Shown here in pieces: positions 1 to 12,215 of a DNA stretch of 64,000 bases (within the stretch, counting starts at the first letter, position 1; each line of letters starts with the position of its first letter). Source of the stretch: Kwoniella bestiolae CBS 10118 (taxonomy: Eukaryota; Basidiomycota; Tremellomycetes; Tremellales; Cryptococcaceae); the NCBI RefSeq assembly GCF_000512585.2, contig NC_089244.1:496001-560000 (forward strand), read 5' to 3'. The translations under genes were made by a program, and so were the position numbers. Below the pieces are notes generated by a model. It made no database searches, was not told where the DNA came from, and saw only the letters and a list, made by a program, of their open reading frames with translations.

Positions 1-1376
1 TTGCCTGGCTTTGTTCAGATCAGGTGAGTACTATTTCGCTGGAAAATGAACAAAAGAGAGGTGTCTTCGGTCTCCTGGTCTTTACGGTATATATACCATA
101 ACAGTAAATTCAGCTTGATCAAATTCTGAGCCGTTTCATGCACTATGTCAGTATATCAGTCCAGAACGCATGATAGTATTGAGATGGATTCTCAGGTACC
201 ACTGCTCGAGTCAAGCATGAGATGATTGGTTGAGAAACCTCTCAAGGGATGCAGTTGATACGATCGACACGTGGGACTATGTGTTCATGAAACGTGAGGA
301 TGGTTGAGAGATCTCAACCAACCCCTTGGCTTGCTTTCGAGATCTCATCGTTGTCGATACGACAAGGATCCATCATACTTCACTTTCTCTGATATTGAAA
401 CGTCGAGAAAGCGTTGTGTTCCATGATATGACATTTCAAAAAAGTAACGATGTCTGAGCATCATGCACGATGAGAGTCGATGCCGCCGGGATCGTGAGTG
501 TTGGTTATTGGATGTCCGAGCGTGATTCTCCTGTGTGTGCCGGATGATACTACCTCCGAGTAAACTTTCCGACTCCCTATCAAAGTCTCCAGGATCTTTG
601 TCTGATATCGAATGAAGATGCTTAGACAGCTGAAGTCGAAAGCACGGTTGTGTTATTGCATTCCATGCTATCTTGCTCATTGTGCTTTGCGATCGTTTGA
701 TGCTCGTCTGAGCGTGACGGGTAAGGGACGGTCCAGGAACGAGTAGTCAAACTCAACGCCAATTACGCAGTTACGCTTAAAATTCTGTCTGTCGTTACGA
801 GTAAACTGCTCTTCTCATCGATATCGATTTCACACACATAACAACCCATCAAGATCAATTGCACAACTGAGTTTGCATCGAGTCGATACCATCTAGCTTG
901 TAGCCTTGAGGACATCACACCATCACTAGTACCAGATCAAACTTCGAATTCAGCGAACTAGATCACCGGTCCAGCTGCTACAACTCGGACTGCATCGCCT
1001 CGGTCGTACAGTTGTCGATATCTAGGCACCTTGGCGAAATCACCTACCGTAAATTGTTCTCAAGGATCAAGAGCACAAAAGCAAGCCTAAAACAAAGCCA
1101 AGAGTAAGATCAACAAGACAAGACGACGTCGACCTCTACTATCGATCCGCAGCACTTCATAGTCAATCCTTCTAACCGCCCCACCTCGACCCGCATCGAA
1201 GCATATCCGTCAAGCTGCTGTCACCCAGTTCTGACCCCTCTCCGTCATCACAACATAACCTCATATCACCTCGAAGACATACGAGTAACTCAAGTGCAGC
1301 CTTATTGGACCGGATCAGACTGATTATAGCTAAAGGGAAGGGAGAGGGACAGGACCAGTCGTGGTATGATTACCCC
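1..1376. other. Upstream region without a supported gene
   Basis: No convincing coding exon is visible. A minus-strand open frame at 345-680 has no recognisable domain and no clear splice context, so I do not call it. The stretch from about 1050 to 1300 is rich in CA/AAG words, as expected of a 5' leader and promoter for the glycosyltransferase that follows. A short dyad sits at 301-320 and is listed separately. Confidence 0.5.
301..320. repeat. Short inverted repeat (9-bp arms)
   Basis: The arms TGGTTGAGA and TCTCAACCA are exact reverse complements separated by 2 bases. A related GGTTGAGA word occurs about 70 bases upstream near 231. The dyad could bind a dimeric regulator, or it may be chance. 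Confidence 0.35.
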
Positions 1377-3309
1377 ATGAGTGTGTTTCGCGATTCCACA
1401 AGCTGGATGGGGGGTGAGAGTGGGAGGGAGTATGTTCCTATGACCAGCAGGGAGAGGGAGGGGAGGTCTCAGGTGAGTAGGGTGTTTCTCCTGTACATAT
1501 CGAATAGGTCCCATTACATGCCCTCTTGATTGGAAGGTTATCAGCATCAGAAAGCTTGCTTGAATCCACATTCAAGGCGTGATCAATCACAGATATGCGT
1601 CTTTGATCATCATGTATGCTTCCAGTGAGACTGTGCGCTGACTATACATCCGGGTCTAGTCATACTATCGTTCCCTCTTATCCCGATTCCTCCCCGCTCT
1701 CCTCATACTATCCCTAGGCATCCTGATAGGAGCCAACCACCCACTATACCTCTCCATATACTCCCGTCGACCCCTCACTCAATTCTCAATCTTACCCCCC
1801 TCCTTGCCCCCTCCACCTTCCCTCTCACTCACCAGCTCACTCACCAATCTACCCGAACCGCCAGATCCAATACCCAATATAGTACACTACGTCTACGGCC
1901 TGGCACCTCCAAGCGACGAGGAGTTCCCATACTTTGCGTATCTGGCTATTCGATCTGCTATGGTTTCGCTCCAGCCCGAGGAGATTTGGTTTCATTGTAT
2001 AAATGAGCCGAGGGGGTATTGGTGGGATCGGATAAAGCATTATGAAGGTCAGGTGGATCCTTTGACTGGGGAGGTGAGGGGGTTGGTCAAGGTTAAAAGG
2101 GCTAGGGATGTTGAGTGGATAGGGAAGGATAGGAGACCTGTTACTCATGTGAGTCAATTCTCGATTTAACACAAATCAGCTTGATGTGTCTCAGCCGGAT
2201 GAGTGATGGTCTACTTGGACTTGGAGGAATGAGAGCTCATCAGCTGACTTGACTTGACTTGGTTTGGGGGGTAGTTCGCTCATAAAGCTGATATAATACG
2301 GTTGGAGGTGTGAGTAACTCCTTTATCCCATGGATCGAGAGCCTACTTGCGGATCAACAGAATCAAGTTAGCGAATACTGATGCTATATTCAAATGGTAT
2401 ATTCAATGATATCATACAGTCTACGAGACTACGGCGGCATATACCTAGATATCGATACATTCGTTCTCCGCTCTTTCTCCTCATATAACCTCCTTCGTCA
2501 AGATGTGGTACTAGGCATGGAAGCGCATGGATTGACCTTTCTCAGAGGACCCGGGGGTGATGATGAGATGCAGCCTAAGGGGTTGTGCAATGCCGTCATC
2601 ATTGCGAGGAAGGGGACGGAATTCTTGGATAGGTGGTTGGGGAGTTATGAGGGGTTTAGGGGGGATAGGTGGACGGAACATTCTGTGGTGAGTACTTCCT
2701 CTTCCTCCCAGATATGAGGGATTCGGTCGGTGAGCAAGTCAATAGTGCGGGAGGATTATTGGGGTAAGCATAGTATCTGATTAAACTGACCCTTGTTTCA
2801 TGTATATAGGAGATGCCATGGACATTGGCGAAAATGTATCCCACCCTACTTACGATCCTCTCTGAACGGGTGTTCTTCTGGCCATTATGGACGGACGATC
2901 ATATACATGTGGTGTACGAGACGACAGAGTACGATTTCGAGCAATCTGGTCAACTTGCGTAAGTTACTCAATACAACCCTGCTTTCCTCTTTCTTTTAAT
3001 CTGAAAATCACCCAAGCTGATGTGCGATTCGGTTTTAGGTACCACGCATGGGAATCAAAGGCGCGTCCTTATCTTTCAGTGTTAGATCCCACGACGATCC
3101 ATCAGATAGATTCCTCCTTCACAAGGATGGCTAGGCGGTTCGTCGAGTCTGATGAAGAGCGACAGTGGAAGGCTCACAAGGAGGTTGAGAAGACCAGGCC
3201 GAACACAGACAAAGAAACGGGAATGGGAATGATGGATTGGGACGAGTCGGTCGGTGGGAGACGAGGGAGCGCTAGATGGAATAGGGAGATGAGCGGATGG
3301 GCTGGTTGA
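1377..3309 (+). CDS. GT32-like type II membrane glycosyltransferase
   Basis: Likely a Golgi glycosyltransferase of the GT32/DXD sugar-binding type, which adds a sugar from a nucleotide donor to a glycan or lipid. Exons: 1377-1472, 1660-2148, 2275-2309, 2420-2687, 2810-2958, 3039-3309; all joins keep frame and give about 435 residues. A short cytosolic tail is followed by a hydrophobic anchor (FLPALLILSLGILIGA, residues about 42-57). The catalytic part starts at NIVHYVYG and contains HKADIIRLEVLRDYGGIYLD followed by IDTFVL, the family's DXD metal/nucleotide-binding motif. The start is the first in-frame ATG of exon 1; the frame is open upstream but only from a TTG. The acceptor sugar cannot be read from the sequence; OCH1-like, MIPC-synthase-like or A4GALT-like roles are all possible. 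The family is secure, the substrate is not. Confidence 0.86.
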
Positions 3310-5005
3310 GCGTAGTCAGTCATTGTATCATTTATCATATCTTTTGGCATTTCAATCTGGATGGACAATTCTTCACCTCGTATGCCATCTCTGCATAAAG
3401 TGTATGTATGTATTCCATATAACAGCGGCTGTACTGAGCCGAGGACCATGCCGACCTGACAATTGCTAGGTATGACATGAGGAAGAAAGTGTATGAGTAC
3501 AGGCTGGGGTGGTGCTTTGCTTTGCGTCATCAGTGAGTGTTACGACGTCACTTTTTCTTTTTCTTTTGTTGTTATCGTAATGATTAGTTCCAGTTCCAAA
3601 GTCCAGTTCCTGAGATTCCAGTGCATCTCTCGCGTATGGTGTTGGATCCTCCTATCCAAGCATAGCATGCTGTGAGCACAGTGAAGCAGAAAACAGACAA
3701 ATCTCGGAATTTGATTATGGGTGGTTGCGGAGTTTAACAGGGTATGACGTCAGTTGCTGCCTCGGAGATGGGATGGTTACGTTCCTTTGTCGGCCTCCCT
3801 GGCTTTCGCGCTGGTGCTGTTGATCTTCCTTACTCATTACTTCATACATCGGAGAAGGAGGGGACTCACTTTGGGAAGGGACTAAGACTAGTGGAGAGCG
3901 TTGGAGCGACTGAATATGGTGATGTGATGTGATGACTGGTGTACTGTACCTTTGGTACGCTCGTACGGACATTTAAAGGGGATGTACATATATATATATA
4001 TATACTCACATGTATGTAGATGCCGATGGCTTCTCCTTCTTTCTGTTCGTACCCATACAACTGACTAGAGCTAGAACTATAAAGTTATTCTTCCCCAAAC
4101 AACACTCACCAGAAAACTTAGATTAGCCGAAGCAACCACAACCACAGCCAACAGTCAACAGTCACGCAGCACAACGCAACAACGCACGACGCACAACGCA
4201 CAACGCCTCCGACGTAGATTTCACGTAATACCCAGACTGTCAAACGAGGGGTTTAAATAAGGAATACATAGCCCATAGAGCCAAACTCAAAGTTCCAGCC
4301 ACTAAAAGAACACAGGGCTCCAATCATTACTATTATTTTATTTTTTGCTCCCATCCCCTTATTCCCTTTTTCCTGGATATCGTCATCGTGTTCGTCACCA
4401 CTCGACACTACCCACCAGCTGGATCTCTTCTTATTCAGCATCATCACCATCATCACTTCAAGTGTTACTACCACCATCATCATCGAATAACGAACACTAC
4501 AACATATCACCTACATATACACACAACGTATACTTGTCGACTAGAACAATTTGCTCATACATACAACAAGTCTACACTACACGCTACAACATTCTTCCAT
4601 TAATCATTAGGTGATTTTTAGCTTACCAAGGTGAGTATCCTTTCTGTGACGTCAATCTGTTGGTTTATTGGTGGTGTGGTGGTGCGGTCATTGAATCATC
4701 ATCAATCATCATCGTCTTTCTTCTACCACCTCCATACCAAATGAGATACATATCTCTTCTCTGTCATGTTCGCGTTTCGATGAAATGAACTGAAAACGAA
4801 TGATCACATGCTGATTCATCCTGCCTTTTTGTTTCAATTGTGATACCAATCGTCATCATTACGTTTTGGTTTTTGGTTCTTTGATTTCAACGATCGCTCG
4901 TGTCATACCTAACCGACCATTCGACAATTCGTCTCTTTCTCACCATCTCTCAGTAGATAGAGGAAGTTCCTCTACTCTTCGTCAACCCAACCATAACGAT
5001 AACAG
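3310..5005. other. Intergenic region and probable 5' leader of the kinase gene
   Basis: No supported coding exon. It holds a (TA)n run at about 3987-4004, CAACG-type short repeats near 4170-4210 and CAT-rich sequence near 4436-4485. A good donor-like site (AAG|GTGAGTA near 4630) suggests a spliced 5' leader of the kinase transcript. Small open frames here are low-complexity shadows. Confidence 0.45.
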
Positions 5006-8000
5006 TCGCCCAATCTGATTTCCCCTCAATCACCAGATCAATCGACTTCCACTTCTTCTCCATCCCACTATATCAATAGAAACACAGCCAAGACGTCTAC
5101 ACCAGATTCCAACTCGAACTCGGATTTATCGACATCAAAGTTACCTTCACCTTCTGTTCTTGTCCCCTTATCTGATCCGAATATAACCACTACAAAATCA
5201 AATTTGAACCCGAATCAACTTCAGTCACTTGTCTCGCCCCCTTCTACCAATACTTCCTCGAGATCAGTATCCGATTCCGCAAGCATTGGCACCGGTTCGG
5301 ACAGCAAGAAATTGAGGAACCAACTTTTAGAGAAAGATTATAATATCGCTTTGAATAGATTGGAGAACGCTAATCTCATAGACGACGGAATGTTATCGAG
5401 TTTCAAACGTGAGTTTGTCTAGTCTATCATCATGAAAGTGGGGAAGAGAAATCAATCTCATCAACATCATTTCGATCCACCTCGTCTTTGGATCCGACCG
5501 AGACTACTTTTTTTGTTCCAATCCAGAAGTATACTGTTACTATTTGTTTTGCCACTTTGATCCTTTTCCACACTTTTGGCTTGTGTGTTGAGTGTGTGGT
5601 TTTGGTGTGCGGATGTTTCTGATATGGTATTGGTCGATGGGTATGACGACATGGGATGGGACCGTGCGCGTGAGTAGAGTAGCCAAAGGAGAGGGAGTGT
5701 GGATCAAACTAGATCATTTAACTCAATTAGTGCAAGCGCATCTCACACCATCACTCATCACTCATCATTCCTTAATCGCTATCAACCCTTCTGTTTCGTA
5801 TATCTTCATCCTTGTCACTGTATATTTGCCATCCAGGCTATTCTCACTATGGAGATTTCGTTGCTATGTCATATTTCATCACCTCCTTGCCATCATTAGT
5901 CACCGTTTCACCTTTCATCACTACATTGTGTACAACTCCGTCATGCCATACTGCTCCCCAAGCATCATCACTCCGTCATCGACAACTCCCTCCTTTCTTC
6001 CCTCCCCATCCAAAGTTCTCTCTCCAGTCTTCACTACTCCTCCACGTCCCACAAATTCGGGCGAGAAGCTGACATCTCCGATTTTACCCCTTACTCATCG
6101 ATCCACATCAAAATCAAATCATCAACCTGCCTCAACAATGCCTATTCCCATACCTCACCTCAATTCGCACCATCGTCAACATCGTCGACCATTGTTCACC
6201 CGAAAATCGTCCTCGATCCCCCGTATCTTGCATTATCGTGGATTACTTTTCCGTTCATTGGAACACAACGATTCAATAGAGATCTTACGACACGGCAAAC
6301 ACGCCCAATCCTCACAACCCAACGCTGTCCAACCGGAAAGCAGGACAAGTCAATCCGGTGGGCATCGATCAAGCAAAGCTTCTCAACAACAGCAACAACA
6401 GACAGCCCAACCTCAACAAGTGCAGCAAGCATACTATAACAACGATATGCCAGGTCAAGGTCTGACTGCCACTAACGGTGAGTAGCTGAATAAACGGTCT
6501 GAAACAGGTCTGATCTTGATTTCAACTTCAATAGCTCAACAGCAACAACCGCAATCTTCTCAGTCAGGCAGCAAAGCTCCAATGGTGTCTCCCAACTACA
6601 GAGAAGAGGCCGAGCGGATTGTGGCCGATGAGCGGGCTCAGAGCGAGAAGATGCCTGTTTACGAGGTGAGTTGCAACCTCCCAATGAGTTACCTGACTCT
6701 GATTCCAACTTGATGGGGACACTCTCGTAAGAAAAGCGAAGAAAGTCTCCGAAACTGATGTGACGTCATTCGTTTCAATAGGGTTTGGAAGCTTATACAC
6801 TGATCGAGAAGATGGGTGATGGAGCTTTCTCAAACGTCTACAAAGCTGTAGAGAAGAAAACGGGACGAAAAGTCGCTGTCAAGGTCGTGAGAAAGTATGA
6901 GCTCAACCACTCACAGGTGAGAGTTATTTCCTCTCTGCATATACAACTAAGTCGACAAACTGCCATACCTGGCGAACCACTATCAGGAGGTTGTTCTTTC
7001 TCTCCCCTTTTTCTATGTAGTCTTCTAATTAGCCTCGTATACCTCTCACGCCCTGGCCAGGCTGGGATCAAGGTATCGAGTGCTTTTGAATCTTTTACGC
7101 AAAATAACTCCTTTTTCGTCTGTTTCCGTTTGTCCTACTATCTTCATGACCAATCAGACGCAACCTCCTGCGACACGATTACTTGCTCGACTTCCCAGTA
7201 TGATGTGGCTGTCACGTCATGCTGTATGTCGCGGCTGTGCGATTATCCCCCGATATCCCTCAAGACGTACGATGCTCGATGGACTTGGGAAGAATATCGA
7301 CTGACGTTTGTATGCGGTTTGCCTTTCGCCAATCTAGCATGGCAATAAACACCTTAATGCCAATTTCAAAAAGAGGCCTAGGGTTACAGAGGTTGGTTTC
7401 TCTCTCTCCTTCCGTTCATTTTACTTCAATCAAATCATTCTGTGGTCATTGACCCGGCATATCCGTTCCCAAGAAGTTTCCGTGTAGATACACTTTGTTA
7501 CACTTGCGATCGCTGGCCCTCGAGCGACGAAAGTATTTTTTTCATACTTCTTCGTTGCCGTTAAGCCAAGCTTTTGGCAGCGTGCAAAGTCCTACTCTTT
7601 TTTGCTTGATTTTACTCGTCACGTCATTCATGGATGATATGAGTTCCATCGATTTAGGGTATGATGCTGATCCTGATTTCTCTCTCTCTTTAGCGCGCCA
7701 ATATCCTCAAAGAAGTTCAGATCATGCGAGGTATCGATCATCCTGGTATCGTCAAATTGCTTGCTTTCTTCGAGAGCGAAGAACACTATTTCCTCGTTCT
7801 TGAATGTAAGCCACTGTTTCTCTCTTTCTCTACCATCACTATTTGGACTGACTTTGTTCTATAGTGATGGAAGGTGGTGAATTATTCCATCAAATCGTCA
7901 AACTCACTTACTTCTCCGAGGCATTGTCAAGACACGTCATCCTCCAAGTCGCTGAAGGTATCCGATATCTTCACGAGGAACGAGGTGTTGTGCATCGGTA

Positions 8001-9251
8001 AGTTAGCTATACCATTGACTGAATAGACTTCAGCTGACTTGTTATTTCTTACAGTGATATCAAACCTGAGAATCTATTGTTTGAGCGAATCCCGATCATT
8101 CCATCCCGTACACCCATACATCGACCTTACGATGAAGAAAAGGAAGATGAAGGTGAATTCCGACCTTCTATTGGCGGCGGTGGTATCGGTCGAGTAAAGA
8201 TCGCCGATTTCGGTTTGTCGAAGATCGTCTGGGACGAGCAAACGATGACCCCGTGTGGTACTGTCGGATACACCGCTCCTGAGATTGTCAAGGATGAGAG
8301 ATACAGTAAGAGTGTGGATATGTGGGCATTGGGTTGTGTGCTATATACCTTGCTTTGTGGTTTCCCTCGTGAGTCGTATTGGAAATGTATAATATTATCG
8401 CTAACTTTGATACCCTAGCCTTCTACGACGAGAGTATCAACGTCCTCACCGAGAAGGTCGCTCGAGGTTATTACACTTTCCTCAGTCCATGGTGGGATGA
8501 CATCTCAACTTCCGCCAAAGATTTGATTACCCATCTACTTTGTGTGGATCCCGCTCAACGATACACCATCGATGAATTCCTCGCCCACCCATGGATCAAA
8601 GACGCTCCATCCGCTCAGCCTCCTGCCGCCACCCCAGGAGGCTTACGTCCACCATCCGACAATGCGCCTCTCGACTCACCTCTTCTCGCATCTATCCGAG
8701 CTGGTAACAGAGAAGGTCGATCACCTGGTGTTGGTGCTTTGAAAGAAGCCTTCGATGTCACCTATGCGGTCCATCGAATGGAAGAGGAAGGAGCTCGACG
8801 AAGAGCATACAATGGTCCTGGTGGAGCTGGTACTCGAGGTTTCCTGCAAGGTTTGAATGAAGAGGATGAAGACGAAGATGAGGCTGTGCAATTGGAAGAG
8901 GCCAGACGGAAACATGGTGAAGCTGTTGCTAGGCAGATCCAACAGCACAGAGGACGAGATGCCGCCAACGCCGCTGCGGGTATTAAGGAGCAGTCCGCTC
9001 AACATTACGCAGGCCGGGGTGGAGCCAACCGAAGAGAAGCCGAGGCTGTCTTGTATGATGGTAGAGCCGGACAGAGGGATAGAGCTAGAGGTGGTAATGG
9101 CGCTAGTAAACCGTCGGGCGGAGGGTTCGAGTTGGACATCGGCAATGCCACACTGTTAGGTCGACGAGGGAAGAAGACTGCCCCTTCGCCATTGGGATTG
9201 AACCAGAATGCTCAATCACCTCAGACTGCTGGCTCGCCCATGCAATTTTAG
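5006..9251 (+). CDS. CAMK1/RCK-type serine/threonine protein kinase
   Basis: A protein kinase resembling the fungal Rck1/Rck2/Srk1 (MAPK-activated, CaM-kinase-like) group, which phosphorylates Ser/Thr in stress signalling. Secure exons: ends at 6477, then 6535-6665, 6782-6916, 7694-7805, 7865-7997, 8055-8368, 8419-9251. Visible motifs: glycine loop GDGAFSNVYKA, VAIK-type AVKVV, catalytic HRDIKPEN, DFG in KIADFGLSK, activation segment TPCGTVGYTAPE, and the RCK-typical ARGYYTFLSPWWDDIS. About 37 residues are inserted between HRDIKPEN and DFG. The N-terminal part (5006-5408 and about 5683-6477) is Ser/Pro/Gln-rich. Its start codon and one or more introns there are not resolved: the first exon is coding-like but has no ATG before 5390. 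The C-terminal tail is acidic, then Gly/Ala-rich. The kinase call is certain; the RCK subgroup is likely; the exact N-terminus is unknown. Confidence 0.85.
6917..7693 (+). other. Exceptionally long intron (777 nt) inside the kinase domain
   Basis: The protein reads without gap from ELNHSQ (ending 6916) to RANILKEVQIMRGIDHPG (from 7694), exactly as in Rck-type kinases, so the whole stretch is intron. It starts GTGAGAG and ends CTCTCTTTAG. Most introns in the window are 50-110 nt. The frames open inside it have no domain. Confidence 0.8.
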
Positions 9252-9762
9252 ATTTCCGTTTGGTTATATTGTATTACTATGATATCTCATCTTATCTCTT
9301 TTTATCATTATACCCTACCTTACAACATTGTGTATCCTTTTTCTCACCCACCTTCCCCTGATAGCTCGATCAGTAGAAAAGTATGCTCATTACAATTTAC
9401 TTTTACTTTTACTTTCATTTCTAGTATAGTCTCTTACTGTCCATTATCTAGAGTTTCCACCTTTCCCCTCCACACCACACCCAACATGTAACGCACATTG
9501 TTCAAAAAGTATATATAAACAGCTTATAGCTTATAGGTCATAGTGCACATCATGAGATTGAGAATGTATTGATTGCATATATCGTTTGTACGCTCAGTTA
9601 GCAATGAGAGGCTCTCAAGAGGCTGTTGATAGCCGTGTTAGTAGGATGGCTTGATCTACACGTCAACCAATATACATAACGCTATATACAAGTTCTGCAA
9701 GGTCCATTCTACATAAGTGTGATCGAAACAATCCTTCTAGAGATCTACGAAGTTCTACAGCC
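9252..9762. other. Convergent 3' region
   Basis: Lies between the stop of the kinase (+) and the stop of the monooxygenase (-). It is T/C-rich at first and AT-rich later, as expected of two facing 3' UTRs. Nothing else recognised. Confidence 0.55.
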
Positions 9763-11516
9763 CTACAAACCTACCAGCCCCCTGATCGTCCTCAGAAGTC
9801 CAGTGGCATGAATACCAAGTATCCCAAATACACTCTCTCCTGCGTTCGAATGATCCGCAAATCCCGATAACATCCCCGCCAAGGCCTTTGCAGGCTCCTC
9901 ACCAAAGAACATCTCCATATTATCTCTTGAACCCTGCATCTCCACTTTCGCACGATCCATCATCTGTCGCTCGAATTTTCTCAGGGCTTTGTACAATTCC
10001 TCAGAAGTAGGAGTGATAGGTTGGACGGGTCTGGGTTTTGGTTTGGGCGGTAACTCGGTGGAAGGGGAAGGGGAGATGGGTAAGAGGGATAGGGGGAATG
10101 GTAAGAGGGATGATTTGTTTTGGGATGGGATGGGACGGGTGAAGAGCGGGACGAGGGATTGGCCTAGGAGGAGGGCGTCTGCTAGGGCTGTAGAGGGTAA
10201 TTGGATATCAGCTTGGAACTGGAGATACAACGTATGGCCATCCTAGGATTATAGGACAGCAGGTCTAGATTTAGGCTTCACTCACCCTGGTTGACTCCTT
10301 CTCCTGCGAAGGGGGACATCACATGAGCGGCGTCGCCTATATTCCATCAAATCACATTGATTGTCAGTCAGATACGTGAACTCATTGGTTGCAACTGAGT
10401 AGAAAGTAGGAAGTAGCTCCGTGCTCAGTACTCACCCATAATCGTCACTCCAGTCTTATCAGTCTCCCACCTAATTTCCGGATCATACTGATATATCTTC
10501 CTCTGTCTCACACTCCCCTCTTCAGAAGCCATGATAACTTCCTTCACCTCCTTGGTCCACCCTTCGAATAACCCACAAAGCCACTCTCGCTTACCCTCAT
10601 CAGGAAGGGGATGCTCCCTCTGCCAATCCACCGGTACCTTCAATGCCAAATACACTTTACATCTTCTCCCTGAATTCATCTGGGGCATGACGGCCTTCTC
10701 ATCATCTAGCATCATCAATGCGCCCTTCCCTATGTACCGCTCTAGGGCCGAAGTGAGGTTGGAGGAAGGGATGTCGAGCTCGTACATTGATATACCCGAA
10801 TACGAGGGTAGGATATCGTGTAGTAATGGACGGACTAGGGAGAATGCCCCGTCCGCTCCAACTAGGTAGGAGGTAGTGATTGGTGGTTTGTCGTGGAAGT
10901 TTAAATGATAGAGGGATGGGGAGAGGGGGACGACGGAGTGAAGCTTGTAGTTCCATTTTATGGTTGTTGGTGAGAGGGAGCGGATGAGGAGATTGCGGAG
11001 GTCGGTTCTGGCAAAAGCTCATAGTCAGCGGTTCTTTCGACGTGCAGGTAGCTTTCTTTTGTATCTTTTGTGGATGTGGAGACGGTACAGAATAGTGAGG
11101 ACGAGGTCTGACTTCTGCAGGAGTGAAGACATAGCTCAATGAGAATGTATAACTCACCTATCAATCTCTGGTCTACCCCTTATCTCACCCTCCCACTCCC
11201 CCTGTCCCACCCCAATCACCTCACCCTCGACATTCTCATCCAACCATACCTTCCCAGTCTTATCAACAACCTTCATAGCCTCTCCCTCGGACCTCATCAT
11301 CCCCCTAGCCTCCTCCAACAGAAACGTCTCCTTAAGAGCTAATAGTCCCGTATCCTCGTGCAAGTCTAGGGTACCTCCCTGAGGACGGTGGTCCGGGTGA
11401 GGGTCTGCTTCGTACACTACCACTGGGATTGCGTTCTGCTCGAGGTATTTCGCTAGGAGGAGACCTGAGGGACCTGCTCCGATTATTACGATTGGTTGAG
11501 GTGTGGGGGAGGGCAT
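9763..11516 (-). CDS. FAD-dependent monooxygenase, TetX-like
   Basis: A class A flavoprotein hydroxylase that would use FAD, NAD(P)H and O2 to hydroxylate a small substrate. Exons in transcript order: 11516-11158, 11007-10436, 10336-10286, 10211-9763; all joins keep frame, 476 residues. Family signatures: N-terminal dinucleotide-binding VIIGAGPSGLLLAKYLE; QGGTLDLHEDTG; EIDRTDLRNLL; NADPH/FAD-region VGADGAFSLVRP; and the second FAD motif GDAAHVMSPFAGEGVNQAD. The QGGTLDLH segment places it near the TetX branch, but this is common in fungi and does not indicate drug resistance. The small 51-nt exon carries most of the GDAAH motif. A proline-rich insert of about 40 residues follows the second FAD motif. 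No signal peptide is seen, so it is probably cytosolic. Substrate unknown. Confidence 0.88.
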
Positions 11517-12215
11517 TATGGAAGGTTATATCAATGGGGATCGTTAGTGTTGGTTGTATCTATTCAGTCAACTTATGTCAAGTGGATGGGGAATTGAGAT
11601 TTCGTCTTGTGGATTGACATTGACTCTTTAAATACCTTGAAGATGAGACGAGGACGGGCATAAGCGTCAGATACGATATTTCGCATTGTACTTTGAATCG
11701 GAGTGAGTCTCGACTGACAGACCAACCCAACTTTTGTGCCGAGGTGTGAACAAAGCATAAGCATTGTTGATGGTATCAGTATCAGTCGATAGTCATTTAA
11801 ACATCTAAACGCTGATAACTCTGTTCGGCGTCGTCTCGTCGGCACGTGTGATCAGCCTAAATTTAGAATCAACATCATAATCCGACGGAAAGTCAACCCC
11901 CACTCACTACGCCACGTCGAAATATCACCGCGGAGAAATGTCTACGCCTGCACAGGGGAGCAGATGGATGGTTGATGAGTTTATGGTGAGATGGACGAAC
12001 GCACCAATTATTTCAATAAATCGCAGAGATCATATCCATAGAAGGGATAGCATAGGGTAAGATAGGATAGAACCATATAGACCAACAGCACCAAAGGTCA
12101 ACATCGACATATAGACGAGACAACAGGATCATCTCCGACTGATCTCACATATTCATAGCCCTTCCAAGGGCATCCCTCTTCCCGCACCTCCATCCAAGCT
12201 CAACACGACACCAAC
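11517..12215. promoter_or_regulatory. Divergent promoter, monooxygenase / U1-70K
   Basis: A 0.7-kb region between two divergent start codons. It has no supported coding sequence. A GATAG-rich patch lies near 12050-12070. CCCTTCCAAG and CA-rich words precede the U1-70K start. Confidence 0.5.

Noticed and set aside
345..680. Minus-strand 111-codon frame
   Set aside because: No domain, no splice continuity and composition like the surrounding non-coding DNA.
1305..1376. Upstream extension of the glycosyltransferase from a TTG codon
   Set aside because: The first in-frame ATG at 1377 gives a normal type II membrane protein; nothing supports a TTG start.
6785..7348. Read-through of kinase exon into the long intron
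   Set aside because: It breaks the kinase fold after ELNHSQ, while the exon at 7694 restores it exactly.
9763..11516. TetX-like monooxygenase as an antibiotic-resistance gene
   Set aside because: The shared motifs are common to many fungal flavin hydroxylases; substrate is unknown.
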